DNA of 22,422 nucleotides from Gnetum montanum (GCA_015680685.1 MNCI01003676.1:134689-157110), one strand, 5' to 3'. Numbered from the stretch's first letter, positions 1-10,360 are shown. Numbers and translations: made by a program. Notes: generated by a model not told the origin, from the letters alone.

Positions 1-71
1 CTGGAGTGATCAATCTGCCAGAGCTTCGCTACTTCTAGCCAGGATTGGGAAATGAAGGAAGTGCCGCCTCT

Positions 72-79
72 TATTTATA
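72..79 (-). promoter_or_regulatory. TATA box, minus strand
   Basis: The plus strand reads TATTTATA, so the minus strand reads TATAAATA within CTATAAATAAG, close to the plant TATA consensus. It lies in a short GCCGCC/GGCGG inverted repeat and just downstream (on the minus strand) of a CpG-rich palindromic block. Transcription would leave the window to the left. Confidence 0.35.
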
Positions 80-95
80 GATATGGCGGTGGACC

Positions 96-119
96 GCGAT
101 ATCGCGTACGCGATATCGC
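96..119. repeat. 24-bp perfect palindrome
   Basis: The 24 bases are identical to their reverse complement and are centred on GTAC; each half is GCGATATCGC plus GT or AC. The half-site word recurs at 129-138. The palindrome sits about 15-40 bp upstream of the minus-strand TATA box, where transcription-factor dimers could bind. Its survival in otherwise CpG-depleted DNA suggests a recent or protected sequence. Confidence 0.8.
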
Positions 120-170
120 AGGGGAAGACGCGATATCGTGGCACATGCAGGTCACGTCTCATCACCATCC

Positions 171-936
171 ATGCTATAATCTTGTCCACTTTAGTCTTTG
201 TTTCATCATTATGGCTCTTCTTCTTAAAGTCTTAAATCTTCATTTAAAGTTCTTCTTCATTCTTTCATGATCCTGCAAGACTACAATCACACACACATTC
301 TACATTCTCCATTTTCTCTAAGGTTTTAATATACAAAAAGGTCAACAACTTGAATAACCATTCATCATCTAATATGCCTATGGATGCCTTATGATATGAT
401 TATTCAGGGGCATATTAGACATAAGCCTATTTTAGAGAGGACTCACTTGCATATATTTTAGTTTTCTTTATGTTCAACCGCATAACCATGGGCCTCATTT
501 TGATCTTGATTATCTTGATGGCCTACATCATCTAGTTTTGCTCTACTTTGGCATAACAAACATCTTCCAATTACTCATCTTACATTATTACAATGCTCTA
601 ATTTCCTAAACATATACCCTTAACAATGTTGTTGCCATGATTTCTTAGCTTTTTCTCTCTCATTTAACTCTTTTTTTGATCTCAAAATCATTCAAAATTT
701 CTTGATATCTTAAGTTGAAAAATAGTTACATCAATGCATTCCCATCAATGAAACAAACTAGTTAATGTAGCCTTGTTGATGCATTCCTATTGATGCGACA
801 TAAAAATCCTATATCTATGCATGACAGTTAGCTTATTCATTACATTTTATTCTAATACATAAAAATTTTTCATAAATTTTTAGAGCTCAGAGCCTTCCAA
901 GAGCCATAACTTGATAATCATTTGTCTAATTTCACT
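171..936. other. AT-rich sequence without genes
   Basis: No open frame with recognisable content occurs on either strand. The only local structure I see is a pair of related 20-base words at 731-750 and 776-795, period 45 bp, that match at 15 of 20 positions with all five differences being transitions. The right edge is where the 5' LTR of element A is thought to begin. Confidence 0.5.
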
Positions 937-1742
937 TGTTCTTCAATCCTTGAGCTATGACAGGTATGCTTTACATCATGGGAACATCAAACATTGTTTT
1001 CATGAGAGATTTTTTTGGAAATTTTTCTAACACTTAATGAATAGGATTGAAACACCACCAAAAGAATTCATTTTCCAACTTGAGGTAAGATTTTATTATA
1101 AATGTAATCTTTGCAGTTCATGAGATGCAATCTTGCATACTTTAGCTTTTGGGGATCAAAAATGCCTTAGAATTCACTATTTCCACTTCCCAAGTGGAAA
1201 AAGATACCTCATGTCTATATTTTGGCTTGGGAAGGTTGAAAATTCCTTGGGGAAAAATTTTGCATTTTCATAGGTTTTGGTAGAGGTATAGCATCAATTA
1301 TGCTAGAACCATTTGCCCCTAGCGTTGATGATGTTGGGTTTTCATTTCCAACCAAAATCTAGCATAGTCACCACAAAACGTAACATAGATGAACATACCC
1401 AACGTTGGAATTTTTGGGATTTTCCATTTTCCCAACAATGACTAGTGTAGTCATCCCAAGTCTTCAACAGCTGTAGCATGGCCAATGCAAACATTAGATT
1501 AACCAGTAGTTTCTAGCAACTGCAACATAGTCCAAAAAGGTCAGTGTAGTTGGGATGGTGGTAGTGTAGTCCCAAAAGTTCATTTACTATTTATAGTATC
1601 CAAATGGATTTTTGTGGCTATGGTGTATTAAAATTTACTCTAAATGATCACCTATGCTAAGAATTGATTATCGTTAATAGACATCAATCTATTAGTAATC
1701 ATGATAGTGATGTATAGAGTTGAAAAATAGCAATCTAAAACC

Positions 1743-1750
1743 TATAAAAA
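1743..1750 (+). promoter_or_regulatory. Candidate TATA box of element A
   Basis: The sequence CCTATAAAAACC contains TATAAAAA in the middle of the 5' LTR, about 600 bp before the LTR end, a plausible U3/R position. The corresponding stretch is missing from the 3' LTR. In an AT-rich window such a match can occur by chance. Confidence 0.3.
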
Positions 1751-1823
1751 CCAAACATAAATACCTTATTATGGCTCCAAATTCTTTTTAAGTAGTAGCA
1801 TTTTATCCATTTTTGCAACCAAG

Positions 1824-1860
1824 TGCCTTTGTGATCTTGAAATGCCTTTGTGATCTTGAA
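1824..1860 (+). repeat. 18-bp perfect direct repeat, 19-bp period
   Basis: The word TGCCTTTGTGATCTTGAA occurs at 1824-1841 and again at 1843-1860 with one base between. It looks like a recent replication-slippage duplication inside the LTR. Confidence 0.85.
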
Positions 1861-2382
1861 GCACCTTTGAGAGCAAATTGGTATCTATGTTGGGTATTAG
1901 AGACTCCCAACGTGATGCCACTATCTCAATGGTGGAATACCATACATGATCATAATTGCAGATCCTGGTGGAAACTACTAGGGAGTGGCCAGAAACTAGG
2001 GTTGGGAAATATTTGGATCATGTAGTTTCAAGGGTAGACTGTAAGCACCAAAAAACTTCAAGGTCCTTCCACATGAACATCTTGTGCACCCAGCACACAA
2101 ATCTATACCTCTTGAACCCTATACTTTATGCATTTCCCATTTCAATAACGTTATAGTTCATTATTATGTAGATTATGTTCAAGTTTTAATTTTTGTCTAT
2201 TTTCATTTTAGATCTACAATTTTTTTTTGTTTCCACCATTGTTTACATTTCCATTTATGTTTTCGTAAGTCTTAAATCCCATTTCTTGGAGGCCCTTAGG
2301 ATTCAAGATTAAAAATATTTTGGCACATAGGATTTTTTGATTCTTATTATAGCAACCAAATTTTCTAGGTCCAATAGTTTTT

Positions 2383-2400
2383 TGGCACTAGAAGGAGGAC
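2383..2400 (+). promoter_or_regulatory. Primer-binding site of element A
   Basis: TGGCACTAGAAGGAGGAC starts ten bases after the LTR end. A primer-binding site pairs with the 3' CCA of a tRNA and therefore begins with TGG, as here. GGCAC is probably GGCGC with the CpG lost. I cannot name the priming tRNA with confidence; it is not the tRNA-Asp type. Confidence 0.55.
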
Positions 2401-3316
2401 CTCCATCCAAATTCTTAGCCCAAAAATCCTTTTCTAGTCTTTTTAAAAATCAAGTATATTACATTTTCAAATTTTAAAACCTACAAACATAGTTCATCAA
2501 AGCTAATTTTTTTGTCCAAATCCCTACCCAAATACCTCAGCATAGTCTATGGTAGGTGAGTTGGGTTTCCATTGTACTTTCATAGTAGTTGTTGGATTCC
2601 TTGGAACCAACGTAGTCTACCTTGAAAATCCATTTTTATTCAAAAACCCAAATTGATTTGCTATGAAATTTAGTGAAAAAGTCCAATGTAAATACTCTCA
2701 TCATTTAGCATAGTTTATTGGAAATCCCAATAGTCTACTACGCCAAACTCTAGTATAGACCATGCTAGAAGGGCTAGCATAGTTAGTGCTATTTTCTTGA
2801 GTGCTATCTACTACATAGTACACAATTTTCTACTATGTAGTGCTTTACAGTAATAGTTTTCTTGTTGTCTTTTCATTTATAATCAACTACGCTAGTGGAT
2901 AATCCCATTTACTATAGTTTTTACTAAAAATAGTAAAAAGGTTAAAACCATCTCTTTGACAATGTCATTTCATCAATCAATTGTTTTATCATTTGACTTC
3001 ACTAACACTAGATCTAGTCAAGAGGCCGTAAGGGTGTATGACCCTAAGGACCTTGCTATGTCTAAGTGTAGGCAATCACTTAGGCTCAAGGGGTGAAGCC
3101 TAGAGTTTTCAATGATAAATAAAGATCACTACAGCTTCATTTGCACCATGATTTAAGCTAGCATGCTAATTTTAGGAATGGAAGCATAAGCCAAATAGGA
3201 GTATGAACTTATCCACCATGCTGGGAAGAAATACATATCTTATCTATACGATAAGATACCCTTAATAGAAACCTATGCTTGAATCCTCTCTTAGTTAATT
3301 TATATGGATCAAGAGG
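2401..3316 (+). other. Leader of element A, non-coding
   Basis: No protein-coding signal is seen between the primer-binding site and the gag remnant. It contains several AGCATAGT-type words (about 2539, 2708, 2776) and CTACTACG/TAGTCTAC variants, related to words in the LTR and in the arrays at 12052-13990. A strong hairpin lies at 2810-2841. Confidence 0.5.
2810..2841. repeat. Perfect 11-bp inverted repeat (hairpin) in the leader
   Basis: ACTACATAGTA at 2810-2820 is exactly complementary to TACTATGTAGT at 2831-2841, with a ten-base loop. In a retroelement leader such a stem could act in RNA packaging or dimerisation, but that role is inferred only from position. Confidence 0.75.
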
Positions 3317-5400
3317 ATGGGAAGGCTAGCTCGAATGAGCTACAAGAAAAAGAGGATGAGTTTGGGTCTGAGTTTGAACATGAGAATCTCATCGGGGGAT
3401 CCTCCAAAAATTGATCCCAAAAGCCGCAATGCCTACCTCAACCCCCCTCACCTCTTCCATGGGACAAATTCCCCAATCATCACCTACCTAGCCAACCATG
3501 TTTGGGCCAACACCTATTATAGCAATGTACAAAACCCAATTGATGCCACAGTCAACAACCTTTTACTTTTCCATGTTTCTTTTTATTCAACCATGGTCTA
3601 TGTAGGTTTCATCAATGGTTGTGACCACTGCTAACCCCTTATCCATCTGTGGGACCTCAAGTGACCCAGGGATCACATACTCCTTTTGTTTTCTTTGTGC
3701 CCTAGATACCAGTGCAAACTTTTTTTTCATTGTTCAACCCACCCAAAATGATGATAATTCAACCTCTCCCCTTAGTTCTACAATCTATCACTAGGCCACA
3801 TGCCTTCTAGCTTACAACACAACCTTTCATGCAAATCCCATAATCCATAAGGATACTCCCAATTGTGGATCAAGCCTTTCAAATGATCTAGGACTTGACA
3901 GAAGAGATATGAAGGCTCAACACTTCTACATCTTAAAGCATAAAAATTATGGAACTCTATAAGAATGATCCCATTACTCCTGTAGTCCCACAACCAACTC
4001 TTTCCCTAGGTGTCCCAATATCATAGTTTACTAAATACAATGGTAATGGAGATCCCAACTCCCATATTATAACATTCCACTTTGAGTGCTTGTTACTACA
4101 AGGCTAGCCACACACAATAATAAGAATATTTCCTATGTCTCTTATGGAAAAAGTCCTAGATTGGTACCATGCCTTACCGAGAGGATCCATATCCTCATTA
4201 GAAGACCTAATGTTTTAATTCATTAACCATTTCAAGTTTACCTTGAAACCTGATACAATCCTTGACCAACTAATATAGGTCAAGCAAGGATCCCATAAGC
4301 TAGTGTTAAAGTTCATTCAATAGTGGAATGCTTTGCTCAATGAGACTCTAGAACTAATAGCTGAAACTCACATTCTAGTTATCTTCAAGGGGACAATTAA
4401 TAGCTTCATAAAGTCAAAACTATACTATCTAGATTCATGGTCACTTAGTCAAGCATTCTCCCAAACCAAGGACATATATGATCTCATAAACTCCAACCAT
4501 GATCCCACCTATGTGGTGTATAAAAATCAACATGCACAAAAGGATAAGAAGAGGGGAAGGAAAAACAACATAGTGGTGGCCATTATGGAAAAGGAAAACA
4601 AAACAACCACCCAGGGGCCACCAATGAACCAACCGAAGCTAACAAAAATAACTAACCTTCAACATCTAGATCCTCTACATTAATTACTTCTAGGCCTAAT
4701 TTTGAATGAAAAGATTGGTCAAAGTACACTAGGTTACCATTGAAAGCCTCAAAACTTTAGGACCAACTATTAAAGAGTGAAAGGATACAATATAAATCAA
4801 TGATAGAAAATGCTTGTAAGAGGCATGAGAGGATATGTAAGATAGTCAAAGGCCCCACAAATGCAACCAATGATGACCCTCTAGTGCTTAGATACTTTAA
4901 ACTTGATAGCTTCTACCACTATCATTAGTTACCACATCATGATACCAACTTTTTTCTTACACTAAAATATGACCTGCAAAAGATGATAAATAAGGATGAA
5001 TTGGTGCTTAATGCCTTCAACCTAATTAAGTGTTAGAATCAATCGATGCATGTCTATAAATACCCATTGAACATCAACAAAAGCCCATATACAATATCAA
5101 TGTTTAATGTCAACAATGATGAAAGGCCTCTAAGAAAACCATTTATGATTCGGGTACCTCCTCACAACAAAAGGGGCACATCAACTTTCATTAGTTCAAA
5201 GGTCCTCTTTGTTATAAGGATACCATCATCAAAGTCTTCCAATGAGCATTTCATAATCAGAGTGCCCCTTCCCATTACAATTGAGTCCACTAGTATAACC
5301 CAACAACAACATCTCATGGTGCCGAATGCAACAAATTTTTCTTCTAACCAACCAATGAAAATAAGAAGTCACCGAGAAAATAGTAGAAGAAGCTTATGAA
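3317..5400 (+). pseudogene. gag: gag of element A, broken
   Basis: Gag forms the particle that carries the element RNA. The core is read in one frame from about 4027 to 4683: FTKYNGNGDPN, then a hydrophobic run, FPMSLMEKVLDWYHALPRGS (from about 4135), a KPDTILDQL stretch, VKQGSHKL, and HILVIFKG. These follow the order of the plant Ty3/gypsy retrotransposon-gag domain. An N-terminal piece with NPPHLFHGTNSPI is in another frame (3317-3634). After the core, a third frame (about 4940-5400) contains HDTNFFLTLKYDLQKMINK, which resembles the spaced zinc-knuckle region of Tat gag, but the expected cysteines are gone. At least five in-frame stops and two frame changes make it non-functional. The overlapping minus-strand frame at 4441-4632 is a shadow. 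Confidence 0.75.
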
Positions 5401-5770
5401 AAATCCTAGAAACAAGAATGATAAGCAAGCCAAGGCATGGAAGGAAGTGGGCCCATCAAATCCCACTCCCATATCATCCATTCCCATGACCTCTATAACC
5501 TAGCTTGCTTCAACTAGTAAACCATAGGAGGACCTTAAGCCCTAAGAGAAAGGAAAAGAGGCATAGCCACAACAACCAAAACATGAAGTCAACATTGTGG
5601 GGCACATGGAGGAAGTTAAGAATAATAGGAGTGACAAGTCCACGACCAACAACAAATAGTTCCTTAATGCAATGGAATAATTCAAATAGTTACTAAAACA
5701 AAAGAATACAATCATTAGCCTATATAACCTTTCCATGACCTCCATTGGATAACATGAAGCATTAGTCAAG
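5401..5770 (+). pseudogene. gag-protease linker of element A, heavily decayed
   Basis: Position between the gag tail and the protease domain suggests linker sequence. Frames are short and change often, and I cannot align any of them to a known domain. The 155-residue open frame on the opposite strand (5542-6009) is antisense to this region and to protease, and is treated as fortuitous. Confidence 0.4.
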
Positions 5771-6143
5771 ATGTTGACCTCCATTCCCATTAGCCAAGGC
5801 ATCCTCACTAGTGAAGAATCCATCCATGCAGTGATGATACCATCTTCACCTGGGGGAGGAACAAAGTCAACATCACTAGTGTTTTGTGATAATGAAATTA
5901 AGATGAGCCCCAAAAATAGCAAGGTAACCAAGGCTCCCCTCTTTATAAATATATTTTTATGATAATACCAAAGTCCATAGAGTGCATGTGGATGATGGGA
6001 CAACAACAAATGTGATCCCCTATACCATCATTGAGTGTTTGAACCTAATAAAGCATATGCAATACATGTCAACTTCAACCCTTAAATCCTTCAATGGATC
6101 ACGAGTCTTTATCAAAGGCTCTATCTCTCTAGACTTTGTGGTA
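5771..6143 (+). pseudogene. Protease of element A, N-terminal part
   Basis: The aspartic protease cuts the retroelement polyprotein. A first stretch (5771-5957) reads LTSIPISQGI and then APLFINIFL, matching the lead-in to Tat-type proteases. The frame then changes by one and continues DNTKVHRVHVDDGTTTNVIP; VDDG at 5988-5999 holds the catalytic aspartate. It proceeds through STLKSFNGSRVFIKGSISL to DFVV at 6143, where the domain is cut off by inserted DNA. The rest resumes in the same frame at 8511. Damage in this half is a frame change near 5958 plus stops at the junction, so no functional enzyme can be made. Confidence 0.75.
6139..6143 (+). repeat. Left target-site duplication TGGTA
   Basis: TGGTA lies immediately before the inserted block and recurs at 8506-8510 immediately after it. 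Removing one copy plus the insert joins the two protease halves in frame. Five bases is the usual length for Ty3/gypsy insertions. Confidence 0.55.
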
Positions 6144-6564
6144 GGGTAATAATTCCCTACAATGGAAAAATTCTTGGTGGGGGAGGAAATACTAGTGAAA
6201 CACCATCAATTTTGGGACTCTCATGATTCAGTCCCAAAATTTGGGCAAGGATCTCTGCAAGCATGGTGTCATGCTGGACCGCATAGACAACATGGCACCC
6301 AAGACTTCCAGGCCTACCTACCACCCTCTATAGCACAACTAATGTAGCACCCAATCATGAGGCTAGTTTCCACAAAAGTAACACTGAGAATGGACCATAT
6401 AGTTTGGCAAACTTTCTATCTTCCGAACCATCAAGCTCATGGCAGTCTCTAACCTGCCTAGCTTGACAAATGTCCAAGCTGATAGTCCACCCAAGTGCCA
6501 AGCTAGGAGATGTCAAAGGTGTTTAGGATGGACTAAATAGTTCAGCAAACTTTCTAATTGCCTA

Positions 6565-7430
6565 CTACGCTACGCTATGCTACATAGCGTAGCAGGCCAT
6601 GTGCTGCTAAAACTATTGCAAGTGTTAGATCAGATGCAAAAGATGTAGTTGGTAGATGTTCAGCCCTCTAGTATGCCTGCCCTACTTCATCCTTGGAATA
6701 TGGTTAGCATAGTATGGAAAAAATATTGGAAATGTCACAAAAGTCATCCCATTTAGGGCACTATTCTGTGCTACGCTGCACAACATAGCAGGGCCCTAGC
6801 ATGACAAAATCTTTTTTCAAACTGCCTTGACATGGAAAACACATTCGCCCATGCCTCAACCTTGAAAAATGCTTGTTCTACTACCACCTCAGAACATGAT
6901 CAAGATCCCATGATAGAACACTTGCAAAGTAATTTTAAATTTAGGCAAAATTGGGTGCTACACCGTGCTATGCTACACAATGTAGCACAACATAGTAGGT
7001 TGATAATGCAAAAAGATCCTCCATCAAGTTGTTCTAGCAAAAGAATTGGACTTGGCCATGCTTTGACATCCAAGACTACTTGTCCCACTCCGCCCTTGGG
7101 TCTCAATCAAAGTCTCCTAATAAAACACTACATGTTGTGATTCAAATTCAAGCCAAACTGACATAGCACAATGTAGCAGGGACTCAAAGATGAAAGGTGT
7201 CCTAGGGATGAAACCAAGAAGTCTCAAGCTCCTTTAACATGAAAAGTGTAATGGTCAATTGCTGAAATAGCTTGCCTTGCCAGGCCTTGGAGGGTTATTT
7301 TCTGGTTTTCAAGAAAAACTTGTCTTGAAGGTGGCTACCACATTGTGCTATGTTGTGCAGTGTAGCACAATGTAGCGAGCAGGTATTCACACTACTTCGC
7401 TATGCTGAGCAGCGTAAGTAGTGTAGCACT
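6565..7430 (+). repeat. Degenerate tandem array, about 196-bp period, with palindromic TAGC cores
   Basis: An AGCAGG-type word following an inverted-repeat core occurs at 6591, 6787, 6994, 7175 and 7374 (AGTAGG at 6994), spacings 196, 207, 181 and 199. Cores are built from GCTACG, TGCTATG, TAGCACAA and similar words. The best preserved, 6569-6593, has perfect 11-bp arms (GCTACGCTATG and CATAGCGTAGC) around a three-base loop; at 7345-7371 the arms TTGTGCTA and TAGCACAA are seen. Sequence between cores is diverged. A related word pair at 6336-6352 may be an outlying copy. Confidence 0.6.
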
Positions 7431-7875
7431 TGAAAAGAAACTATAGAAAATCTCTAGAAGCTCCAAGACTCATCGTTAATGGTCATCTCTACCATAGCAT
7501 CTCCTTGATAGCTAATATTAGCAGTTTTCCTTGCTTGTTGCATCCCTTGTCAAGTCCCGAAATTGTCTCTATGCTTAACCCTACTTGTAAGAGAGGGGAA
7601 GATGTAGTCTTGAAGTGTAAGCTTAATTTTACACTTATCATTAGCATTTTTTGTAAAAATGTGGTATTTCCCTAGATTTTGGCACATGTAGTCCAAACAT
7701 TGTGGTCAAGGCTTAGCAAGTTCCGCTTCCAGCATTTTTCCACTTAGTGTAGCACCACACTCAACGTAGCACCACACTTTGAGCATGGCATGCCAACATG
7801 ACACCTCCACATTGAAGTTAAGTGGGACCCATGACATGTGGCATCTAAACCATGTCTTCCTCCCACTCTCGGCTC

Positions 7876-7883
7876 TATAAATA
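7876..7883 (+). promoter_or_regulatory. TATA box of the inserted block
   Basis: GGCTCTATAAATATCC contains TATAAATA in a locally GC-richer setting, a good plant core-promoter match. A start would be expected near 7910. It supports reading the insert as an LTR in plus orientation. Confidence 0.45.
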
Positions 7884-8505
7884 TCCTAGAAAACAACGTT
7901 CAAAGGGTTGGATTTTGGATTTGCTTTTGGCAATTGACTTCTAGCAGTAAGCTTTGGCAAAGATATTGGCAAGCAGAAAGTTGGTGAATAGCAAGTCCCA
8001 GTAGTAGCACTCCCCAGATCTCTCTTCAACCTAATGTAGCAGCTCTTAGCCTAGCAAGCATCAACTCATTGGTTCATGTTAGCATTCCATTGGTGGCAGT
8101 CCAGGAGCTGTGACCATATCGTTCCATTGTCAGCTATGCATGTCCAGTACTACACAACCGTTGTATGCATTCATCAGCCAAACAAAGATCAGATCTCCTA
8201 ATTTTAGGGTGGAGCATTCCCTCACCTAAACTCTCATTCCATTTTTTCTATAGTGTATATGTTGCATTCATGTGTACTTATTTACTCTTATTGTCCTAGT
8301 TACATACTTTGATGCATTTCTATTGTTGTGCACCTCACATTATCTTCCATTTTAGCCTTAGTGTGTTACATTTTAAAGTCACTATTTTCATACAGTTATT
8401 GTACACCACGTAAGTCCCTGATTGATCGACCAAACCATTTAGGGCACCCCATTTCTATTTTCTCCAACATGACCCTCGCATGGATCCGGGGTTAGGTTGT
8501 ATGCC

Positions 8506-8510
8506 TGGTA
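8506..8510 (+). repeat. Right target-site duplication TGGTA
   Basis: Second copy of the five bases found at 6139-6143. The protease reading frame at 6143 (codon GTA) continues at 8511 in the same frame from the GTA here. Confidence 0.55.
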
Positions 8511-8942
8511 ACCTCTCAGTGTTCCAGCCACCAATGTTTTCATATGTCACAGCTATGATTCAACCTTATCCTAGGAAGGCCTTGGCTAGTTTAATTACAA
8601 GCTATGTCTTCATTCATCCACTAAGAAATTCACCTACCTTACAAGGAAGGTGAGATAATCATTCATGGTCATAGTGTGCTCCATCTAGTGGTTAACAATG
8701 TTGATGTAGAACAAGGTTTCAAAGTGGAGTTTCAAGAAGAAACTCCTACCATTAGCCACAAAGTTAAAAAGCCCAAGATAGTAGAAGAGGCCAAGATCAA
8801 CAATGATGAAGCCATTGATGCATCATGGGGAGATCTCCCCTATTACATCATTAGTGAAGGAGATGGGGAATACAAGCTTGTGCAAAATAGACCATATACA
8901 TTTTCTAATCTTTCAAAGATTAGGAAACATTTGCAAAAGTAA
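8511..8942 (+). pseudogene. Protease of element A, C-terminal part and linker
   Basis: This continues the protease interrupted at 6143. It reads through QCFHMSQL, one stop, then FNLILGRPW (LGRPW at 8571-8585), the conserved C-terminal signature of plant Ty3/gypsy proteases. Two more stops follow, near 8589 and 8616, then HLPYKEGEIIIHGHS. From there it is open to the stop at 8940-8942 through a polar, acidic linker (residues such as KKPKIVEEAK and ISEGDGEYKLVQNRPYTF). This 88-residue open tail has no start codon of its own and is not a separate gene. The stop overlaps AAAAGTAATCT, which also resembles a 5' splice site. Confidence 0.7.
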
Positions 8943-9204
8943 TCTGTATCCCTAGTCCTCCTACCCTATGCACTTATAACTATATAACCATATGTACTTA
9001 TAGCTTTTTTGACTAGTTTACACTTTACCTACTTGCATTATTTTATGTTACTTTATGGCAAATTTCAATTTTCATCTAGCCTAAAGGTTTACGTTTGTTT
9101 GTATTTTTATTGTTTAAGCCTTTTCTTTTCTTTTTCTCAAATACAAAAATGTTATAAAAAATTTAAAACTAAAGAAAATCCATAAATCATTTTATGCTTT
9201 CATT
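8943..9204. other. AT-rich non-coding sequence after the protease linker
   Basis: No gene or repeat is recognised. It is the left end of the 5.6-kb stretch that separates protease from reverse transcriptase. Confidence 0.5.
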
Positions 9205-9490
9205 GGCAAATATTGTATGGCCCACCATGGTCTTAAACTGGCAAATACCACATGGCCTACCATGACCTTAAACTAGCAAATCACATGGCCTTTCATGACC
9301 TTAAACTAGCAAATTTTGTGTCCCTCCATGGCCTTAAACTAGCAAATTGCATGATCCATCATGGCCTTAAACTGGCAAATCACATGGCCTACCATGGCCT
9401 TAAACTGGTAAATTGCATGGCCCACCATGGCCTTAAACTAGCAAATTGCATGGTCTTGCATGGCCCATCATGGTCCTAAATTGACAAAAA
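9205..9490 (+). repeat. 33-bp minisatellite, about eight copies
   Basis: Units of the form CATGGCC-TACCATGGCC-TTAAACT-GGCAAAT repeat with the (A/G)GCAAAT word at about 9240, 9275, 9308, 9341, 9374, 9407 and 9440, so period 35, 35, then five steps of 33. The last unit carries an extra ten-base duplication. Because 33 is a multiple of three, the array is open in one frame for 75 codons with a repeating HGLKLAN pattern, but it has no start context or homologue and is not called a gene. Related units recur at 14254-14320. Confidence 0.85.
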
Positions 9491-10360
9491 ACATTATAAC
9501 TTATTTACAATTCATTCTACAACCTTATTGCCTAGTCGATTTTGACCTTTTTATGAAATTATAACCATATGAGTTAGTTAACGTAGCATTATATCATAAT
9601 CACAACGTAAAACCCTGTGATTGTAACAAAGTCATAATGCTAGAACAATGTAACCAAAACTAATACTTAAAATTAAAATTAAAATGTCTATAAAATAATA
9701 GCCATAGCCATCTAATGTGGTAAAATGTTTAAACAATACATGTTTAAAATAATAAACCATCCATAGCTAGAAGGCCAACACTAGCCTCAACATCATAATG
9801 TTAACATCATAACATCAATAACAACAACCATAATCAAGAACATGATCAAAATATATGCATCTAAGATGCAACTAGAGAAGGAGGAGGAGCATCTCCACAA
9901 TGATCACTATTAGGACCACTAGCATCATCTATGACCTACAATAACAAATATAAAACATAAATATGTGATCAAAAAGAATAAACTAAGTAGCCAACAACAT
10001 AGTGATAAATAAGATTAAATTTCACAATTCTCAAATACCAAGAATCTTACAATTACCATGTCAACATTTTCACATGAACATAGTAACAAAATTCATAATT
10101 TTCAGCTTTTACAACCAAATAACACTTCAACTAAGAAAAGTCCCATTTAGAAAAAAATATAGTATGGAATAATTCACACTTAAATAGAAATGATAGTTTA
10201 CAATAAGAAATAAGAAAATGATAGTTTAGATTTGAAGACATGGAAATGATAGTTCATAACTAAGATTTTTTTTTCCATGCTGAATTCCAAACATAGAACA
10301 CAACCCAAGGCCATAACCCAAAATTTCACAAAATTGAACAACACCAAAATTGTAGAAAAT
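9491..10360. other. AT-rich non-coding spacer
   Basis: No gene is visible. There are short simple repeats, such as AAAATT runs near 9670-9690 and repeated ACATCATAA words near 9790-9815, that look like slippage products. Confidence 0.5.

Larger units (their letters stand above)
1..170 (-). promoter_or_regulatory. CpG-rich promoter-like fragment, probably part of an LTR on the minus strand
   Basis: This stretch contains about 14 CpG dinucleotides, whereas the next several kilobases have very few. Read on the minus strand, a CpG-rich block with three copies of the core CGATATCG (about 98-138) is followed by CTATAAATAAG (70-80), a classic plant TATA box, and then a leader running off the left edge. 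That order fits the upstream part and start site of an LTR or other promoter transcribed leftwards. No coding sequence is visible on either strand; an ATG-led frame at 52-270 on the plus strand has no recognisable protein content. The boundary near 170 is set by composition alone. A host gene promoter cannot be excluded. Confidence 0.35.
937..2373 (+). repeat. 5' LTR of element A (left edge approximate)
   Basis: The block from about 1041 (AACACCACC) to 1253 (CCTTGGGGA) aligns with 19067-19270 in the 3' LTR, and 2356-2376 aligns with 19274-19294. Between them about 1.1 kb is present only in this copy. The left edge is projected from the 3' LTR start and from weak similarity around 950-990; TGTT at 937 is a reasonable start. 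The right edge at CCA (2373) lies nine bases before the primer-binding site. It contains a TATA box near 1743, several AGCATAGTC-like words between 1290 and 1575, and a 19-bp tandem duplication at 1824-1860. Short open frames inside (1813-2275) show no protein similarity. Confidence 0.65.
6144..8505 (+). mobile_element. Insertion inside the protease gene, probable solo LTR
   Basis: This 2362-bp block separates two halves of one protease domain and is flanked by TGGTA on both sides. It has no recognisable coding content; short frames at 6162-6347, 6832-7140 and 7430-7675 resemble nothing I know. It contains a TATA box at 7876 with about 1.7 kb before and 0.6 kb after it, as expected for U3 and R-U5 of a long LTR, plus an array of about 196-bp repeats in the upstream part. 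The ends (GGGTAATAAT and TTGTATGCC) do not show the usual TG and CA, which is the main objection. It could instead be another element type with a five-base duplication. Confidence 0.5.

Noticed and set aside
52-270. 72-codon open frame starting with ATG in the CpG-rich left end
   Set aside because: It crosses the palindrome and the TATA region and shows no recognisable domain; the tail is low-complexity F/L/S residues.
5542-6009. 155-codon open frame on the minus strand, one of the longest in the window
   Set aside because: It lies antisense to the gag-protease region of element A, whose plus-strand reading shows family motifs; the minus-strand protein has no recognisable features.
8676-8942. 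88-codon open frame as a stand-alone gene
   Set aside because: It starts at GTG without an ATG and is continuous, in frame, with the protease signature LGRPW upstream, so it is the tail of that polyprotein.
9252-9479. 75-codon repetitive open frame (HGLKLAN units)
   Set aside because: It is open only because the repeat unit is 33 bp, with no stop in that frame. No start context or known repeat protein supports it.
9205-9490. Resemblance to a CRISPR array
   Set aside because: Units are contiguous and similar throughout, with no alternation of constant repeats and unique spacers, and the DNA is from a plant.
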